A stretch of DNA of 40,671 nucleotides from Lysobacterales bacterium (GTDB lineage Bacteria; Pseudomonadota; Gammaproteobacteria; Xanthomonadales; SZUA-36): contig JAKITK010000026.1 of the NCBI GenBank assembly GCA_021648125.1, forward strand, positions 1 to 40,671, read 5' to 3'. Below the pieces are notes generated by a model that was not told the origin of the DNA, made no database searches, and was given only the letters and a program-made list of their open reading frames with translations. The position numbers were made by a program, and so were the translations under genes. Positions within the stretch are counted from its first letter, which is position 1. Every line of letters starts with the position of its first letter. Below, in pieces: positions 7,612 through 16,171 of this stretch.

Positions 7612-10245
7612 TAACTCAGCATTCAGCATTAACTTAAATTCAGCCAGTGCCTGCTTATCAAAGGCGTTACCCTCTAGCGCGTCAATCAAGCTTGCCAGCT
7701 CTTTTTCACTCTCTTGAATGTCGTTGGCAATGTCGCCATAGGTGGTGGCGTATTTGTCGGCTAGGTGTTGCACTTGGCGGGTGAGTTGGTTGATGAGGTC
7801 ATCGGGCAGTTTGTTTAGTTCGGCAAGCAGTGGGCTAATCCATTTAAGTTCTAGCAGTTCATGCACTTGCTCATCGCTTAAGTTTTCGATGGTGGTTTTG
7901 GTTTGCAGGTGCAGTGCTTCACTATCGGCTTTGAGGGATTTTTTAAATTTTTTCTCTTCGCTAATCAAGGCATCGACGTTTAGAATTTTGGCTTCATAGC
8001 TTTCTTGGTCTGCGTTCCCAAATGCGCCGTTGGTTTTTATTTCGGCCTTGAATTTCTTGGCGGCTTTAATTACGACGGCATTAACAAAACCGTCGTTGCT
8101 TTCTTTAATGGTGTCGGCTTCTTTTTCTTCTTCAGAGAGCGATTCTAATAGGGTTTCAAATTCGGCACTGATTTCAGCGAGGCGATTTTCTTGTTGCTTG
8201 AGTGCGTGCAGTTCATCATTGAGGTAAGTGCGTTGCACTAAATTAAACGGCAGTATATGTCCCATCCAGCCGTCTTGTACTTCGGCATCTTTGCCTTTGA
8301 CTTTTTTGCTGACCATGCGCGGGTCAACCTGTTTACTGACCGCAAAGCCTTCACTTTGGAGCATTTCACAATCGGTGGCGATGGTTTGCCAGCTATTATC
8401 TAACAGTTGATACGCTTGGTATTTGTCGATTAAGGCAATGGGTTTTAAGCGTGTAAACAGCTCGGTGCTAAGCACGGCTTCTTGTTGGGCGATGTTTATT
8501 TTTGAGTTAAGGCTTTGCCCTTGCTGATCCGCTCTATCCATAAAGGGCGTGATGAGTTCTTTTTTTAGGTAGTCGTCAAAACCTGTAAAGGCCGTTAAAA
8601 AGTCTTGAGTAAATGCCTTAACTTGCGGGTGCTGCTTAATCGTTTTGTTTAACGCGTCTGCGGCTATTTTTAATTGTGAATAATCGCTAGAGGTTTTCGT
8701 AAATAAGGTGTTACGCAAGTCAGGAAAGGCTTGCCAATAGCCATCGAGTTGGTTGATCTCTTTTTCTGGAATTCCGCCGAGCATAGTGGCATGTAAGTCC
8801 CAGCTCTCGGCTTCAATTGAGGCATCAACATACCTTGGTATATTGAGGTTGTAGTCATTATCCCGAATAGTCTGTTTGCTCACCACTTTGGCGTATTTAG
8901 GGTGGGTTTCGCGGTTAATAACGGTGTCGGCGATGCGTTTAATGTCTGAGGCTTGCAGTTTGTTGTTTTTGCCGACTTTTAAAAAGTGTTTTGAGGCGTC
9001 AATAATCAGCACATCGGTATTGGTTCGCTTTTGCCTTAACACTAAAATGGTGGTTGGAATGCCCGTGCCAAAGAAAATGTTGGCAGGCAAACCGATAATG
9101 GTCTCTATATGGTTTTGTTCGATCAGTTGTTTACGAATCTTGCCTTCTTCACCCCCCCTAAATAACACGCCGTGGGGCAGTACAATGGTCATGATACCAT
9201 CGGGCTTGAGGTGATACAGATCATGCAGTAAAAAGGCATAGTCGGCTTTGGTTTTGGGGGCTAAACCAAAACGCGCATAACGGGGGTCGTTTTCTTTATG
9301 CTCAGGGTCCCATTGTTGCGAATACGGCGGGTTGGAGACCACGGCATCTACATACAGTGGGTTGTAGGAACCCATTGGGTCATTCTCGTCAAAGTATGGC
9401 CAATCGTCTTCCAGGGTGTCGCCGTTTCGGGTGACTATATTGTTGGGCAATATGCCGCGCATCACCAAGTTCATGCGGGTGAGGTTGTAGGTGTTGGCTT
9501 TGAGTTCTTGGGCGTAGTATTTTATGTTGTTTTTATCATTCACATGCTTGGCAACACTGCTACCTATGTTGATAAGCAACGAACCCGAGCCGCTGGTGGG
9601 ATCGTAAATTTCTATATTTTCTCTATCTTTTAGATGGTGTGCGACAATTTCTGACATTAATAATGATACTTCGTGCGGCGTATAGAATTCGCCTGCTTTT
9701 TTACCGGCATTGGCGGCAAACTTTTCGATGAGATATTCGTAGATATAACCCAGCACATCATAGCCTTGCTTGCCGTCCATGGGGATGTCTTTAATGAGTT
9801 GCAACAGGTCGCTAATGGCTTTGGTTTGTTTGGCCGCATTTTCACCTAATTTACTTAAACCCGTTTGCAGGGTGTCAAAAACACCGTCGAAGAGTTTTTT
9901 GTGGTTAGGGTGTATTAAACGGGCAAAAGCAGATAGAGCATCGCGAACATCGGAGACATCAAAGTCGCTGCCTGCATTTAGCCACGTTGAAAACAGGTCA
10001 TCATAGGCAATGAAATAACCCAGTTCTTTTTTAATGTATTTAACCGTGTCGGCATCGTTTTCACTTAATGCGGCGATTTCTTTTTCTGACATGCCTTGGT
10101 TTTTAGCAAACTCAACTTCTTGATCAGATAAGTATTTATAAAAAATGAAACCCAAGATGTAGTCTTTGTATTCGTTGGCTTCAATTTTTGACCGCATTTT
10201 GTTAGCGGATGCCCAAATTTTCGCGGCTAATTGTTGTTTATTCAA
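7609..10245 (-). CDS. hsdM: Type I restriction-modification DNA methyltransferase subunit
   Basis: HsdM transfers a methyl group from SAM to N6 of adenine at the sites chosen by HsdS, protecting host DNA. The 878-residue protein starts with the helical HsdM_N domain (MNKQQLAAKIWASANKMRSK). It carries the pre-motif AGEFYTPHEV (184-192), the SAM-binding motif I DPTSGSGSL (215-223) and the catalytic motif NPPY (305-308). After about residue 500 there is a long helical extension with acidic coiled-coil stretches, as in the large HsdM subgroup. The start is a TTG at 10243-10245 preceded by AAAAGGA, a good ribosome site. It is the first gene of the hsd operon. No disruption is visible. Confidence 0.95.
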   Translation of the reverse strand: MNKQQLAAKIWASANKMRSKIEANEYKDYILGFIFYKYLSDQEVEFAKNQGMSEKEIAALSENDADTVKYIKKELGYFIAYDDLFSTWLNAGSDFDVSDVRDALSAFARLIHPNHKKLFDGVFDTLQTGLSKLGENAAKQTKAISDLLQLIKDIPMDGKQGYDVLGYIYEYLIEKFAANAGKKAGEFYTPHEVSLLMSEIVAHHLKDRENIEIYDPTSGSGSLLINIGSSVAKHVNDKNNIKYYAQELKANTYNLTRMNLVMRGILPNNIVTRNGDTLEDDWPYFDENDPMGSYNPLYVDAVVSNPPYSQQWDPEHKENDPRYARFGLAPKTKADYAFLLHDLYHLKPDGIMTIVLPHGVLFRGGEEGKIRKQLIEQNHIETIIGLPANIFFGTGIPTTILVLRQKRTNTDVLIIDASKHFLKVGKNNKLQASDIKRIADTVINRETHPKYAKVVSKQTIRDNDYNLNIPRYVDASIEAESWDLHATMLGGIPEKEINQLDGYWQAFPDLRNTLFTKTSSDYSQLKIAADALNKTIKQHPQVKAFTQDFLTAFTGFDDYLKKELITPFMDRADQQGQSLNSKINIAQQEAVLSTELFTRLKPIALIDKYQAYQLLDNSWQTIATDCEMLQSEGFAVSKQVDPRMVSKKVKGKDAEVQDGWMGHILPFNLVQRTYLNDELHALKQQENRLAEISAEFETLLESLSEEEKEADTIKESNDGFVNAVVIKAAKKFKAEIKTNGAFGNADQESYEAKILNVDALISEEKKFKKSLKADSEALHLQTKTTIENLSDEQVHELLELKWISPLLAELNKLPDDLINQLTRQVQHLADKYATTYGDIANDIQESEKELASLIDALEGNAFDKQALAEFKLMLNAEL

Positions 10246-10354
10246 AACTTATGTCCTTTTCCTGCTTGCTGGGATTAGTGTGTTTATGCATAAGGCCTTG
10301 CTCAGAGCCGCCGCTAAATTTTGGTCGGCTCGCTTAGGGGTTATTTACCATCGA

Positions 10355-10573
10355 TTAAGCTACCCTTTCAGCCAAGCTGAACCAGCATACATCAGACAGC
10401 AAATGATCCACCAGTGTAGAAGCGCCAGCTCCGACATCAATCAATGCTTGTTCCGGCTTACAGTTTGCCTGAATCCAGCGCAGCGATTGCTTAGGTCGTG
10501 ACTGATACCAGGTCAATTTATCCGCCTGTGTACCCTGGTAGCGACCTTCCCAGTGCTGTTTTAATTTATTCAT
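10355..10573 (-). pseudogene. 5' fragment of a class I SAM-dependent methyltransferase
   Basis: The 72 residues match the beginning of a small methyltransferase family: HWEGRYQG...LTWYQSRPKQSLRWI, then the SAM-binding glycine loop ALIDVGAGASTLVDHLL. Intact proteins are around 200 residues. Here the family resemblance ends after DHLLS, and the frame closes after CWFSLAERVA. The ATG overlaps the TGA of the amidase gene (ATGA), showing translational coupling in the ancestral operon. The 3' part is absent and the hsd island begins just beyond, so the gene was probably cut when the island arrived. The breakpoint should lie near 10370-10400. Confidence 0.75.
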
Positions 10574-11136
10574 TGCTGGCCACTACGCTGCAGCTGCACT
10601 TTTGCCAACACCACATCCCAAGGGAACTGTGGGCCGGGATCAATTTTTCGTGGCACTAATATTTCGGGTTTATCTGCTGCAGCAATCATCCTAGTGTCGA
10701 AATCCTGATGTCCGGCGACTGCTTTCAGGTTCGGAAATTCATTAGTTAACTTATCAAGCAGGGTAATGAGTGAGCTGATTTGTTCCTGCGGGTACTTTTC
10801 TTCGGCTTGCTGGTGATTGCTGTTGAACCAGTGCGGGTAGCGCCCACGATTCACCAGCTCGATACCGATGCTGTTTTGGTTCATATCGGCAACATGGTGA
10901 GCAACCTGCAAGGGCTCAACCCACTGTTCTATACTGCCATCGCGATCAATATAAAAATGTCCTGAATTACCTGTGCCACTCGTAGGATAATGAATTTGTT
11001 CAGCGTATTGTCTGGCCATCACCAAGTCCGGCAACTCGGTACAGTGGATTACCACCAGGCTTATATCGACCGGTGTACGCGACTCAAGTTTAGCGGTATA
11101 ACTCAGCGGTCGGGAAAGGATACAGAGGTCAGCCAT
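10570..11136 (-). CDS. AmpD-like N-acetylmuramoyl-L-alanine amidase (Amidase_2)
   Basis: This zinc amidase family removes peptides from muramic acid, in muropeptide recycling or wall turnover. The 188 residues carry the zinc ligands expected from AmpD: H31 (VVIHCTE), H143 (AGHQDFD) and D166 in KIDPGPQFPW, with K164 nearby. Substrate-fold motifs GNSGHFYIDRDGSIEQWV and AHHVADMNQNSIGIELVN are intact. The spacing between H143 and KIDPG is longer than in enterobacterial AmpD (about 22 against 10 residues), so I call it AmpD-like. No signal peptide is seen, pointing to a cytoplasmic location. It is the upstream partner of the truncated methyltransferase, overlapping it by 4 bases. Confidence 0.87.
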   Translation of the reverse strand: MADLCILSRPLSYTAKLESRTPVDISLVVIHCTELPDLVMARQYAEQIHYPTSGTGNSGHFYIDRDGSIEQWVEPLQVAHHVADMNQNSIGIELVNRGRYPHWFNSNHQQAEEKYPQEQISSLITLLDKLTNEFPNLKAVAGHQDFDTRMIAAADKPEILVPRKIDPGPQFPWDVVLAKVQLQRSGQQ

Positions 11137-11154
11137 GTATATTCCGCAACTTGG

Positions 11155-11352
11155 TTATTGTCCGTAGGCGCAGGGACCGGCGCTATCGCCGTGGTCTAAA
11201 TGCCGGTGGTAATCCGCATTGGATACCGACATTGTCTTTTTTTGCTTATGGCAGACTAATGTCTGCCCCATACGCTTATCCTCAATGGTGTCGGAATCAC
11301 TGGCACAGGCGCTTAAAACAAACACACTGATAGCGACCAACACCAAGCGCAT
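11155..11352 (-). CDS. Small lipoprotein with CH-(H)x-HGD motif
   Basis: A 65-residue protein begins with a lipoprotein signal (MRLVLVAISVFVLSAC). The lipobox LSAC puts the lipidated cysteine near residue 16, with A and S following, which predicts outer-membrane sorting. The mature part has VCHKQKKTMSVSNADYHRHLDHGDSAGPC. This CHK...H..HGD..GPC pattern occurs in several secreted proteins I know only as uncharacterised, and the histidines and cysteines could bind metal. The ATG at 11352 overlaps the stop of the DUF2333 gene (TGATG), so the two are translationally coupled. Function unknown. Confidence 0.75.
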   Translation of the reverse strand: MRLVLVAISVFVLSACASDSDTIEDKRMGQTLVCHKQKKTMSVSNADYHRHLDHGDSAGPCAYGQ

Positions 11353-12338
11353 CAACCCTGTTCCAGCAAGATACGCAAATCAATAATCGCGGCGTTCGCA
11401 CGGGAAATATAATTTGCCATCACAAGTGAGTGATTGGAAAATAGGCCAAAAGGGCTGCCATTCAATACCATTGGGCTACCCAGCGGCGTCTGGGTTGCCT
11501 CCAGTTCGCGAATAATTTGACGAAAACTGGTGACTGCATTTTTCTTTTTCAGCACTTCAAAAAAATCAACTTCCATGGCTTTCATAAAGTGAATTAATGC
11601 CCAGGTGGTGCCACGAGATTCATAAAACACATCATCAATTTCAAACCAAGAAGTCTTCACACTAATATCTTGCGCCGCTGTGGTTGACTGAGTTGCATTG
11701 GGGTCGCCACTGAGGTCGGTGTTGACTCGTTGCTGGCCGACACTGGCGGATAACCGTTGGGAAACACTGCCAAGGCGTTTTTCTACATAACTGAGCCAGT
11801 CGCGCAAATTATCAGCGCGGGCGAAAAATTGGGCATTTTGTTGTTGCGGATCCGACAAGCGTTGCAAGTACCGCTGCATCCCGCCCAGCGCCTTTTGATA
11901 TTCTTTTTCGGTGCGTGGCAACGCCCAGGAGGCATGATCAAAATGTAGCTGTGCATCCAACACGGCTAGGTCTTTGTCTTCAGTCGACTGGGTCTGAGAA
12001 CGGGATATATCATTGCGCATAGAACGCGCCATATCACGCATTTGGGTTAACACGCCAAACTCCCAGTTGGGTACATTATCAAGAAATACCCAGGGTGGCA
12101 ATTTATCATTGCTAAGGTAACCACCGCGTTTGTTCAGCAAGATGTCGCCAACTTTCAGCATAGTGGCGCCGGTGGTGAAGCCGGTCACCATTTTTTGCTC
12201 AGCCTGAAGACTGGCTCTGGCGTTTTCATTAACATCGAATACCGCCGGCTCATGATTCAGATAAAACATACCAGCCAACATCAGCAAAAACAACAGTAAC
12301 AGGGGTAAACCCCACTTAACCCAGCGAGACATCGCCAT
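11352..12338 (-). CDS. DUF2333 family membrane-anchored protein
   Basis: The 328-residue protein has one N-terminal membrane helix (WVKWGLPLLLLFLLMLAGMFYLN) with the remaining 300 residues predicted in the periplasm. Family features include the TGFTTGATMLKVGDILLNKRGGYLSNDKLPP region, then WEFGVLTQMRDMARSMRNDISRSQTQS, and the C-terminal SPMVLNGSPFGLFSNHSLVMANYISRANAAIIDLR. This conserved block is typical of DUF2333 (Pfam PF10095), a gammaproteobacterial family without a known function. The coding region is directly upstream of and overlapping the small lipoprotein gene, hinting at a shared envelope role. Start at ATG 12338 is plausible, and MSRWVKWG two codons later is an alternative. Confidence 0.85.
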   Translation of the reverse strand: MAMSRWVKWGLPLLLLFLLMLAGMFYLNHEPAVFDVNENARASLQAEQKMVTGFTTGATMLKVGDILLNKRGGYLSNDKLPPWVFLDNVPNWEFGVLTQMRDMARSMRNDISRSQTQSTEDKDLAVLDAQLHFDHASWALPRTEKEYQKALGGMQRYLQRLSDPQQQNAQFFARADNLRDWLSYVEKRLGSVSQRLSASVGQQRVNTDLSGDPNATQSTTAAQDISVKTSWFEIDDVFYESRGTTWALIHFMKAMEVDFFEVLKKKNAVTSFRQIIRELEATQTPLGSPMVLNGSPFGLFSNHSLVMANYISRANAAIIDLRILLEQG

Positions 12339-12451
12339 ACTCCAGAATTTTTAATAACAGTAGGCTATACGATACCAGATCAGCACCACCATCAGGGAGT
12401 GGCATTAGTACCGCTATCTGGAGATTGGGATAGTGTTATGAGCGACCTGAA

Positions 12452-13195
12452 TCAGATATCCACGCGCTTAACTTGAATACCCGACTCCAGCAAGTGGGTA
12501 ACCGCGTTTATTTGTTGATCATTATTGCCAACAATAGCGATGGAACCTTGTTCTAGTGGCACCACATGTACCCGTTGATTCTCAATTGTAAATTGAGTTA
12601 CTCCGACAGCCGGTGTTTGTGGCATAAATATTACCGTCATCGGGCCGTGAGCTGTAGATATTGAGAAGTGCGCACCTTTTCCATTCGGGGTTGGGCAGGT
12701 TTTTATAAATTTAATGCTTGCCAATAAATCCCCACTAACCGTCGCCGAAAATGGCTGCAACACCTGATTAACCTGTGTTCTTGTTACCCCGCCCTGTAGG
12801 TCTGCCTGCGCCAATACATGTTCTCCATCATAGCGCATATGTTTATACACATAGTCTTCTACGCTGCTGTAGCGATGTTGTTGGTACCAGAGCAGTACGG
12901 ACGCGGCGCCCACTGCCATAAATGCACTGGCTGCCAGCGCTAGAATCCACCGGCCACGCGCTTCGATTACCGGCTTGGCAACCTTTTCAGTTTCAGTTTT
13001 AGTAAAGGCAAGAATGCTAGCCAGCAAATCCTCAGGCGCTTCCACCCGTATAGCACTTTCCAGCTTGTGTTCAAAGCCTTCGGCCTCACGCGCGGCGGCC
13101 GCGGACGAAGGGTCGCTTTTACCGGCTTGTATTGTTTCAGACTCACGCGCATAGGGATCAGCACCCAGCCATTGTTTAAAATTAGAAAAGTTCAT
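12452..13195 (-). CDS. DUF3379 family protein, putative anti-sigma factor
   Basis: A 247-residue protein with an N-terminal cytoplasmic segment (about 85 residues), a single membrane helix near residues 86-105 (WILALAASAFMAVGAASVLLWY) and a periplasmic C-terminal domain. This topology and its pairing with an ECF sigma gene match the DUF3379 family (Pfam PF11859). These are presumed membrane anti-sigma factors that hold the sigma factor until an envelope signal arrives. The start at 13195 overlaps the end of the sigma gene by 14 bases, so translation is coupled. The family's signal is unknown. The assignment as anti-sigma is from context and topology. Confidence 0.82.
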   Translation of the reverse strand: MNFSNFKQWLGADPYARESETIQAGKSDPSSAAAAREAEGFEHKLESAIRVEAPEDLLASILAFTKTETEKVAKPVIEARGRWILALAASAFMAVGAASVLLWYQQHRYSSVEDYVYKHMRYDGEHVLAQADLQGGVTRTQVNQVLQPFSATVSGDLLASIKFIKTCPTPNGKGAHFSISTAHGPMTVIFMPQTPAVGVTQFTIENQRVHVVPLEQGSIAIVGNNDQQINAVTHLLESGIQVKRVDI

Positions 13196-13724
13196 GTATA
13201 TTTCCGCTTATGCCATCCTTATGTAGCATTATTTTCAGTTTTTCCCGAGCCCTGAACAACTGCGTCATCACCGCACTTTTGCTTAAACCCAACTGCTGTG
13301 CAATTTCTTCACAGCTATAACCCATAACCACTTGCAATAACAGGGGTTCACGGTATCTTGGTGGCAGGCGCAACATGCCTTCTTGAAGTAATTTGCGCTC
13401 TGCCTGCTCTTCAGGCTTTAAGTCGCGAGTCTCTTCAATGACTACCGAATCCAGATCCGTGAATTTGGGCACTTTTCGTTCAAAAGTGCGCATAAATTCA
13501 CGCCGCAAAATAGTAATCAGCCAACCTTTAACCGCAGCTTGTTCTTTGAGCGTATGCAGAGCCTTCCATGCACGCAAAAAGGTTTCTTGAACCAGATCCT
13601 TAGCCAAAGCATCATTGTGGCAAAGCCACAACCCGTAACGATAAAGATCGGTACCGTATTCGCGGGCCAATATTTCGAAGCGGCGATTACGCTCTTCATC
13701 TGTCATGACCGGAAGATCAGACAT
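13182..13724 (-). CDS. ECF-type RNA polymerase sigma factor
   Basis: The 180 residues contain sigma region 2 (YGTDLYRYGLWLCHNDALAKDLVQETFLRAWKAL, about residues 24-57), a linker, and region 4 (LPPRYREPLLLQVVMGYSCEEIAQQLGLSKSAVMTQLFRAREKLK, about 121-165) with a clear helix-turn-helix. Region 2 reads the -10 and region 4 the -35 element. There is no sigma-1.1 region or region 3, as expected for extracytoplasmic-function factors. The DUF3379 gene downstream overlaps it by 14 bases and probably controls it. The regulon cannot be read from the sequence. I do not recognise the precise subgroup. Confidence 0.92.
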   Translation of the reverse strand: MSDLPVMTDEERNRRFEILAREYGTDLYRYGLWLCHNDALAKDLVQETFLRAWKALHTLKEQAAVKGWLITILRREFMRTFERKVPKFTDLDSVVIEETRDLKPEEQAERKLLQEGMLRLPPRYREPLLLQVVMGYSCEEIAQQLGLSKSAVMTQLFRAREKLKIMLHKDGISGNIHELF

Positions 13725-14062
13725 TTTCTTGCAATTGATATGAAACTTTTGGAATCATTTTCGTTATTTTATGTCTGTTACTTTGTAAATCGGAACCAAT
13801 ACCGGCACTTGGTCAAGATGAGTAAATGCTATCAGTTATGCATAGCTGTGACTAATGGCACTTTTTTCAGCCGTTGAAAACCCGCACTCTGCACCAGTGT
13901 AGACTATGATAGCCCGGATTAAACCGCTATTTGTGTTAAAAAGTAGAAAAAACTGCCTTAAAGCAAGCAAAACAGATTTCCAGCTTGTCCAGTACAGGGC
14001 GTATAATTGACCTTATACACTGATAGGCAATGACCTACACCAGAACACAGGAAAAACTTAGT
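13725..14062. other. Divergent regulatory region between the sigma gene and pcm
   Basis: About 340 bases separate the minus-strand sigma gene from the plus-strand pcm gene. A perfect TATAAT lies at 14002-14007 for rightward transcription, but the matching -35 is poor (TTTCCA at 13977, with a 19-base spacer). Other candidates are weaker. I see no gene, hairpin or operator I can defend. Confidence 0.4.
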
Positions 14063-14722
14063 ATGAACATGAACTTTGAACAGGCCAGAAATAACATGGT
14101 CAAGCAGCAAATCCGGCCCTGGGATGTCATCGACCATCGGGTTCTGGAAACACTGGATTCAATTCAACGGGAAGACTTTGCGCCTGCCCGCTACCGTAAG
14201 CTGGCCTATGCTGATATGGCGATACCTTTGGATCATGGTCAACAAATGATGCACCCTGTTATCGAAGGCCGGTTGCTGCAGGCCATTGACCTGCAAACGG
14301 ATGAGACTGTTCTCGAAATCGGCACTGGCAGCGGCTTTTTAAGTGCCTGCCTTGCCAGGCTGGGAAAGGCAGTATGCAGCGTTGATATTCACCCAGAGTT
14401 ATCCCTCCAGGCCTGCAAAACCCTGAAAAGCAAAAAAATTAATAACATTGAGTGCTTTACCGGCGACGCCCTGAATGGCTGGATGCCGGAACAAGCCCAT
14501 GATGTCGTGGTTGTTACTGGCGGCGTACGCGAAATTCCAAAGGTATTTATGGAGTGGGTAAACCCGGGCGGCAGATTGTTTATTATCAGCGGTAATTCAC
14601 CAGCAATGGAAGTTCGTTTGCTCAAGCGCCTGAATATATCGGACTGGGAAAATACCAGCTTGTTTGAAACCGACCTACCTCTACTAGTAAACGCCGAAAA
14701 GGCAACCCAATTTCAATTCTAA
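14063..14722 (+). CDS. pcm: Protein-L-isoaspartate O-methyltransferase family protein
   Basis: This family methylates isoaspartyl residues in aged proteins with SAM, starting their repair. The 219 residues show NMVKQQIRPWDVIDHRVLETL, REDFAPARYRKLAYAD, the substrate-entry motif MMHPVIEGRLLQA, the SAM loop LEIGTGSGFLSACLARLG, and VVVTGGVREIP. The chosen ATG at 14063 follows AGGAAAAAC and gives MNMNFEQARNN, the usual start. An upstream ATG at 14030 would add 11 residues without conservation. It is followed by tolC 54 bases downstream, an arrangement common in gammaproteobacteria, probably one transcript. Divergent members of this group may have lost activity, so the exact substrate is not certain. 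Confidence 0.9.
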   Translation: MNMNFEQARNNMVKQQIRPWDVIDHRVLETLDSIQREDFAPARYRKLAYADMAIPLDHGQQMMHPVIEGRLLQAIDLQTDETVLEIGTGSGFLSACLARLGKAVCSVDIHPELSLQACKTLKSKKINNIECFTGDALNGWMPEQAHDVVVVTGGVREIPKVFMEWVNPGGRLFIISGNSPAMEVRLLKRLNISDWENTSLFETDLPLLVNAEKATQFQF

Positions 14723-14776
14723 ACTAACAATTAAACAACCTGGCGAAAGACTATCCAGGCAAGGACAAAGCGGACT

Positions 14777-16156
14777 ATGAAAATCAAAGTACTAAGCAGT
14801 GCCCTGCTATTATCCGGGATATTTGCGCTAAGCTCGGCATCGGCGGTTGATCTGATCGGCGTGGTCGATATGGCGATTAAAAATGACCCCAGCCTTAAAG
14901 CTCAGGCCTGGCGCCGTGATGCCACCGGTGAGAACCGCAAACAAGCTCTGTCTGCCTTACTGCCCAATATTTCCGGCTCTGCCAGCATGTCTCGCGGCAG
15001 CTCGACTGCCGATATCGCCGGCAATCAAGTATCAGATAACGATATTGACTCCGAAAATTACAGTGTAGGTCTTCAACAGACCGTTTTTGACTGGAGTCGC
15101 TACAAGCAATATGCAATTGCCCGTGAACAGATGGATCAGGCCGAGGCTACTTATGAAGCCGGTTATCAGCTGTTTTTGCTAGATGTGGCAACACGCTACT
15201 TTACTTTGCTGAATACGCGTGATGCGGTAAAGTTTTCAAAAGCACAGGAAAAAGCCTTAAAACGCCAGCTTGAACAGGCGCAACAGCGCTATGAAGTAGG
15301 CCTAACCGCGGTCACTGATGTGCACAATGCACAGGCCAGTTATGACCAGGCGCGAGCCACTGTGATTCGTGCGGTTAATGCAAAACTGGATGCCGAAGAG
15401 GGCCTCACCGAACGCACTGGCATTGAGTTTGAAGACTATAGCAGCCTGACCGAAAACCTACCTTTAGAACGCCCACAACCAGCCAACCCTCAGGAATGGG
15501 CTGAAATGGCATTAGAGTACAGCCCTAGTGTCAATGCCCGGCGAATTGCCACCAATATCACTAGAGAAACCATCAGCTCGCAGCGCGCCGGACACTATCC
15601 TACCCTTGGTTTAAGTGCCAGTTATAACAACAGCATCAATAATAACTTTCAGGTTTTCAGCCCCGGTGGTATTGATCTGGTAGAACTTGAAAGCAATAGC
15701 CTTAACTATGGCTTACGCCTGGAAATACCGATTTTTCAGGGTGGCCGTACCAGTTCATTAACCCGCCAGGCAAGCTATTTTCACAATGCGGCCCTAGACG
15801 ACCTTGAAGCAGAGCAACGCGCAGTCATTCGCCAAACTAAAAATTCCTATAATGCTATTGAAGCCGGTATTGAAGAAGTTCAGGCGCTCAAGCAGGCTCT
15901 GATTTCAGCAAAAAGCTCACTTGAAGCAACCCAGGCAGGTTTTGAGGTCGGCACACGAACCATAGTAGATGTATTGATTGCCGAACAGTCTTACTGGCGT
16001 TCTGCGCAGAACTATTCAACCGCACGACATACTTATATTCTCGCCCACCTGGCCTTGCGTCAGGCCACCGGAATCTTAAACCGGGGTGATTTGGAAACCG
16101 TGAATACTCTGCTGCAAACAGCCGAAACCGAGTTGTTACCGGAAGATAATTCTTAA
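14777..16156 (+). CDS. tolC: TolC family outer-membrane efflux channel
   Basis: TolC forms a trimeric channel-tunnel across the outer membrane and periplasm that serves drug efflux pumps and type I secretion. The protein has 459 residues, with a signal peptide MKIKVLSSALLLSGIFALSSASA cleaved before VDLIGVV. The pattern of the family is complete: DLIGVVDMAIKNDPSLKAQ, the SLQQTVFDWSRY-type motif (here VGLQQTVFDWSRY) and, in the internal duplication, LRLEIPIFQGGRTSS. TVTDVHNAQA-type (here GLTAVTDVHNAQASYDQA) and GTRTIVDVLIAEQ repeats mark the coiled-coil halves. It lies behind pcm and converges on waaA. No truncation. The partner pump is not in this window. Confidence 0.95.
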   Translation: MKIKVLSSALLLSGIFALSSASAVDLIGVVDMAIKNDPSLKAQAWRRDATGENRKQALSALLPNISGSASMSRGSSTADIAGNQVSDNDIDSENYSVGLQQTVFDWSRYKQYAIAREQMDQAEATYEAGYQLFLLDVATRYFTLLNTRDAVKFSKAQEKALKRQLEQAQQRYEVGLTAVTDVHNAQASYDQARATVIRAVNAKLDAEEGLTERTGIEFEDYSSLTENLPLERPQPANPQEWAEMALEYSPSVNARRIATNITRETISSQRAGHYPTLGLSASYNNSINNNFQVFSPGGIDLVELESNSLNYGLRLEIPIFQGGRTSSLTRQASYFHNAALDDLEAEQRAVIRQTKNSYNAIEAGIEEVQALKQALISAKSSLEATQAGFEVGTRTIVDVLIAEQSYWRSAQNYSTARHTYILAHLALRQATGILNRGDLETVNTLLQTAETELLPEDNS

Positions 16157-16171
16157 GTAATAATTATCGGG

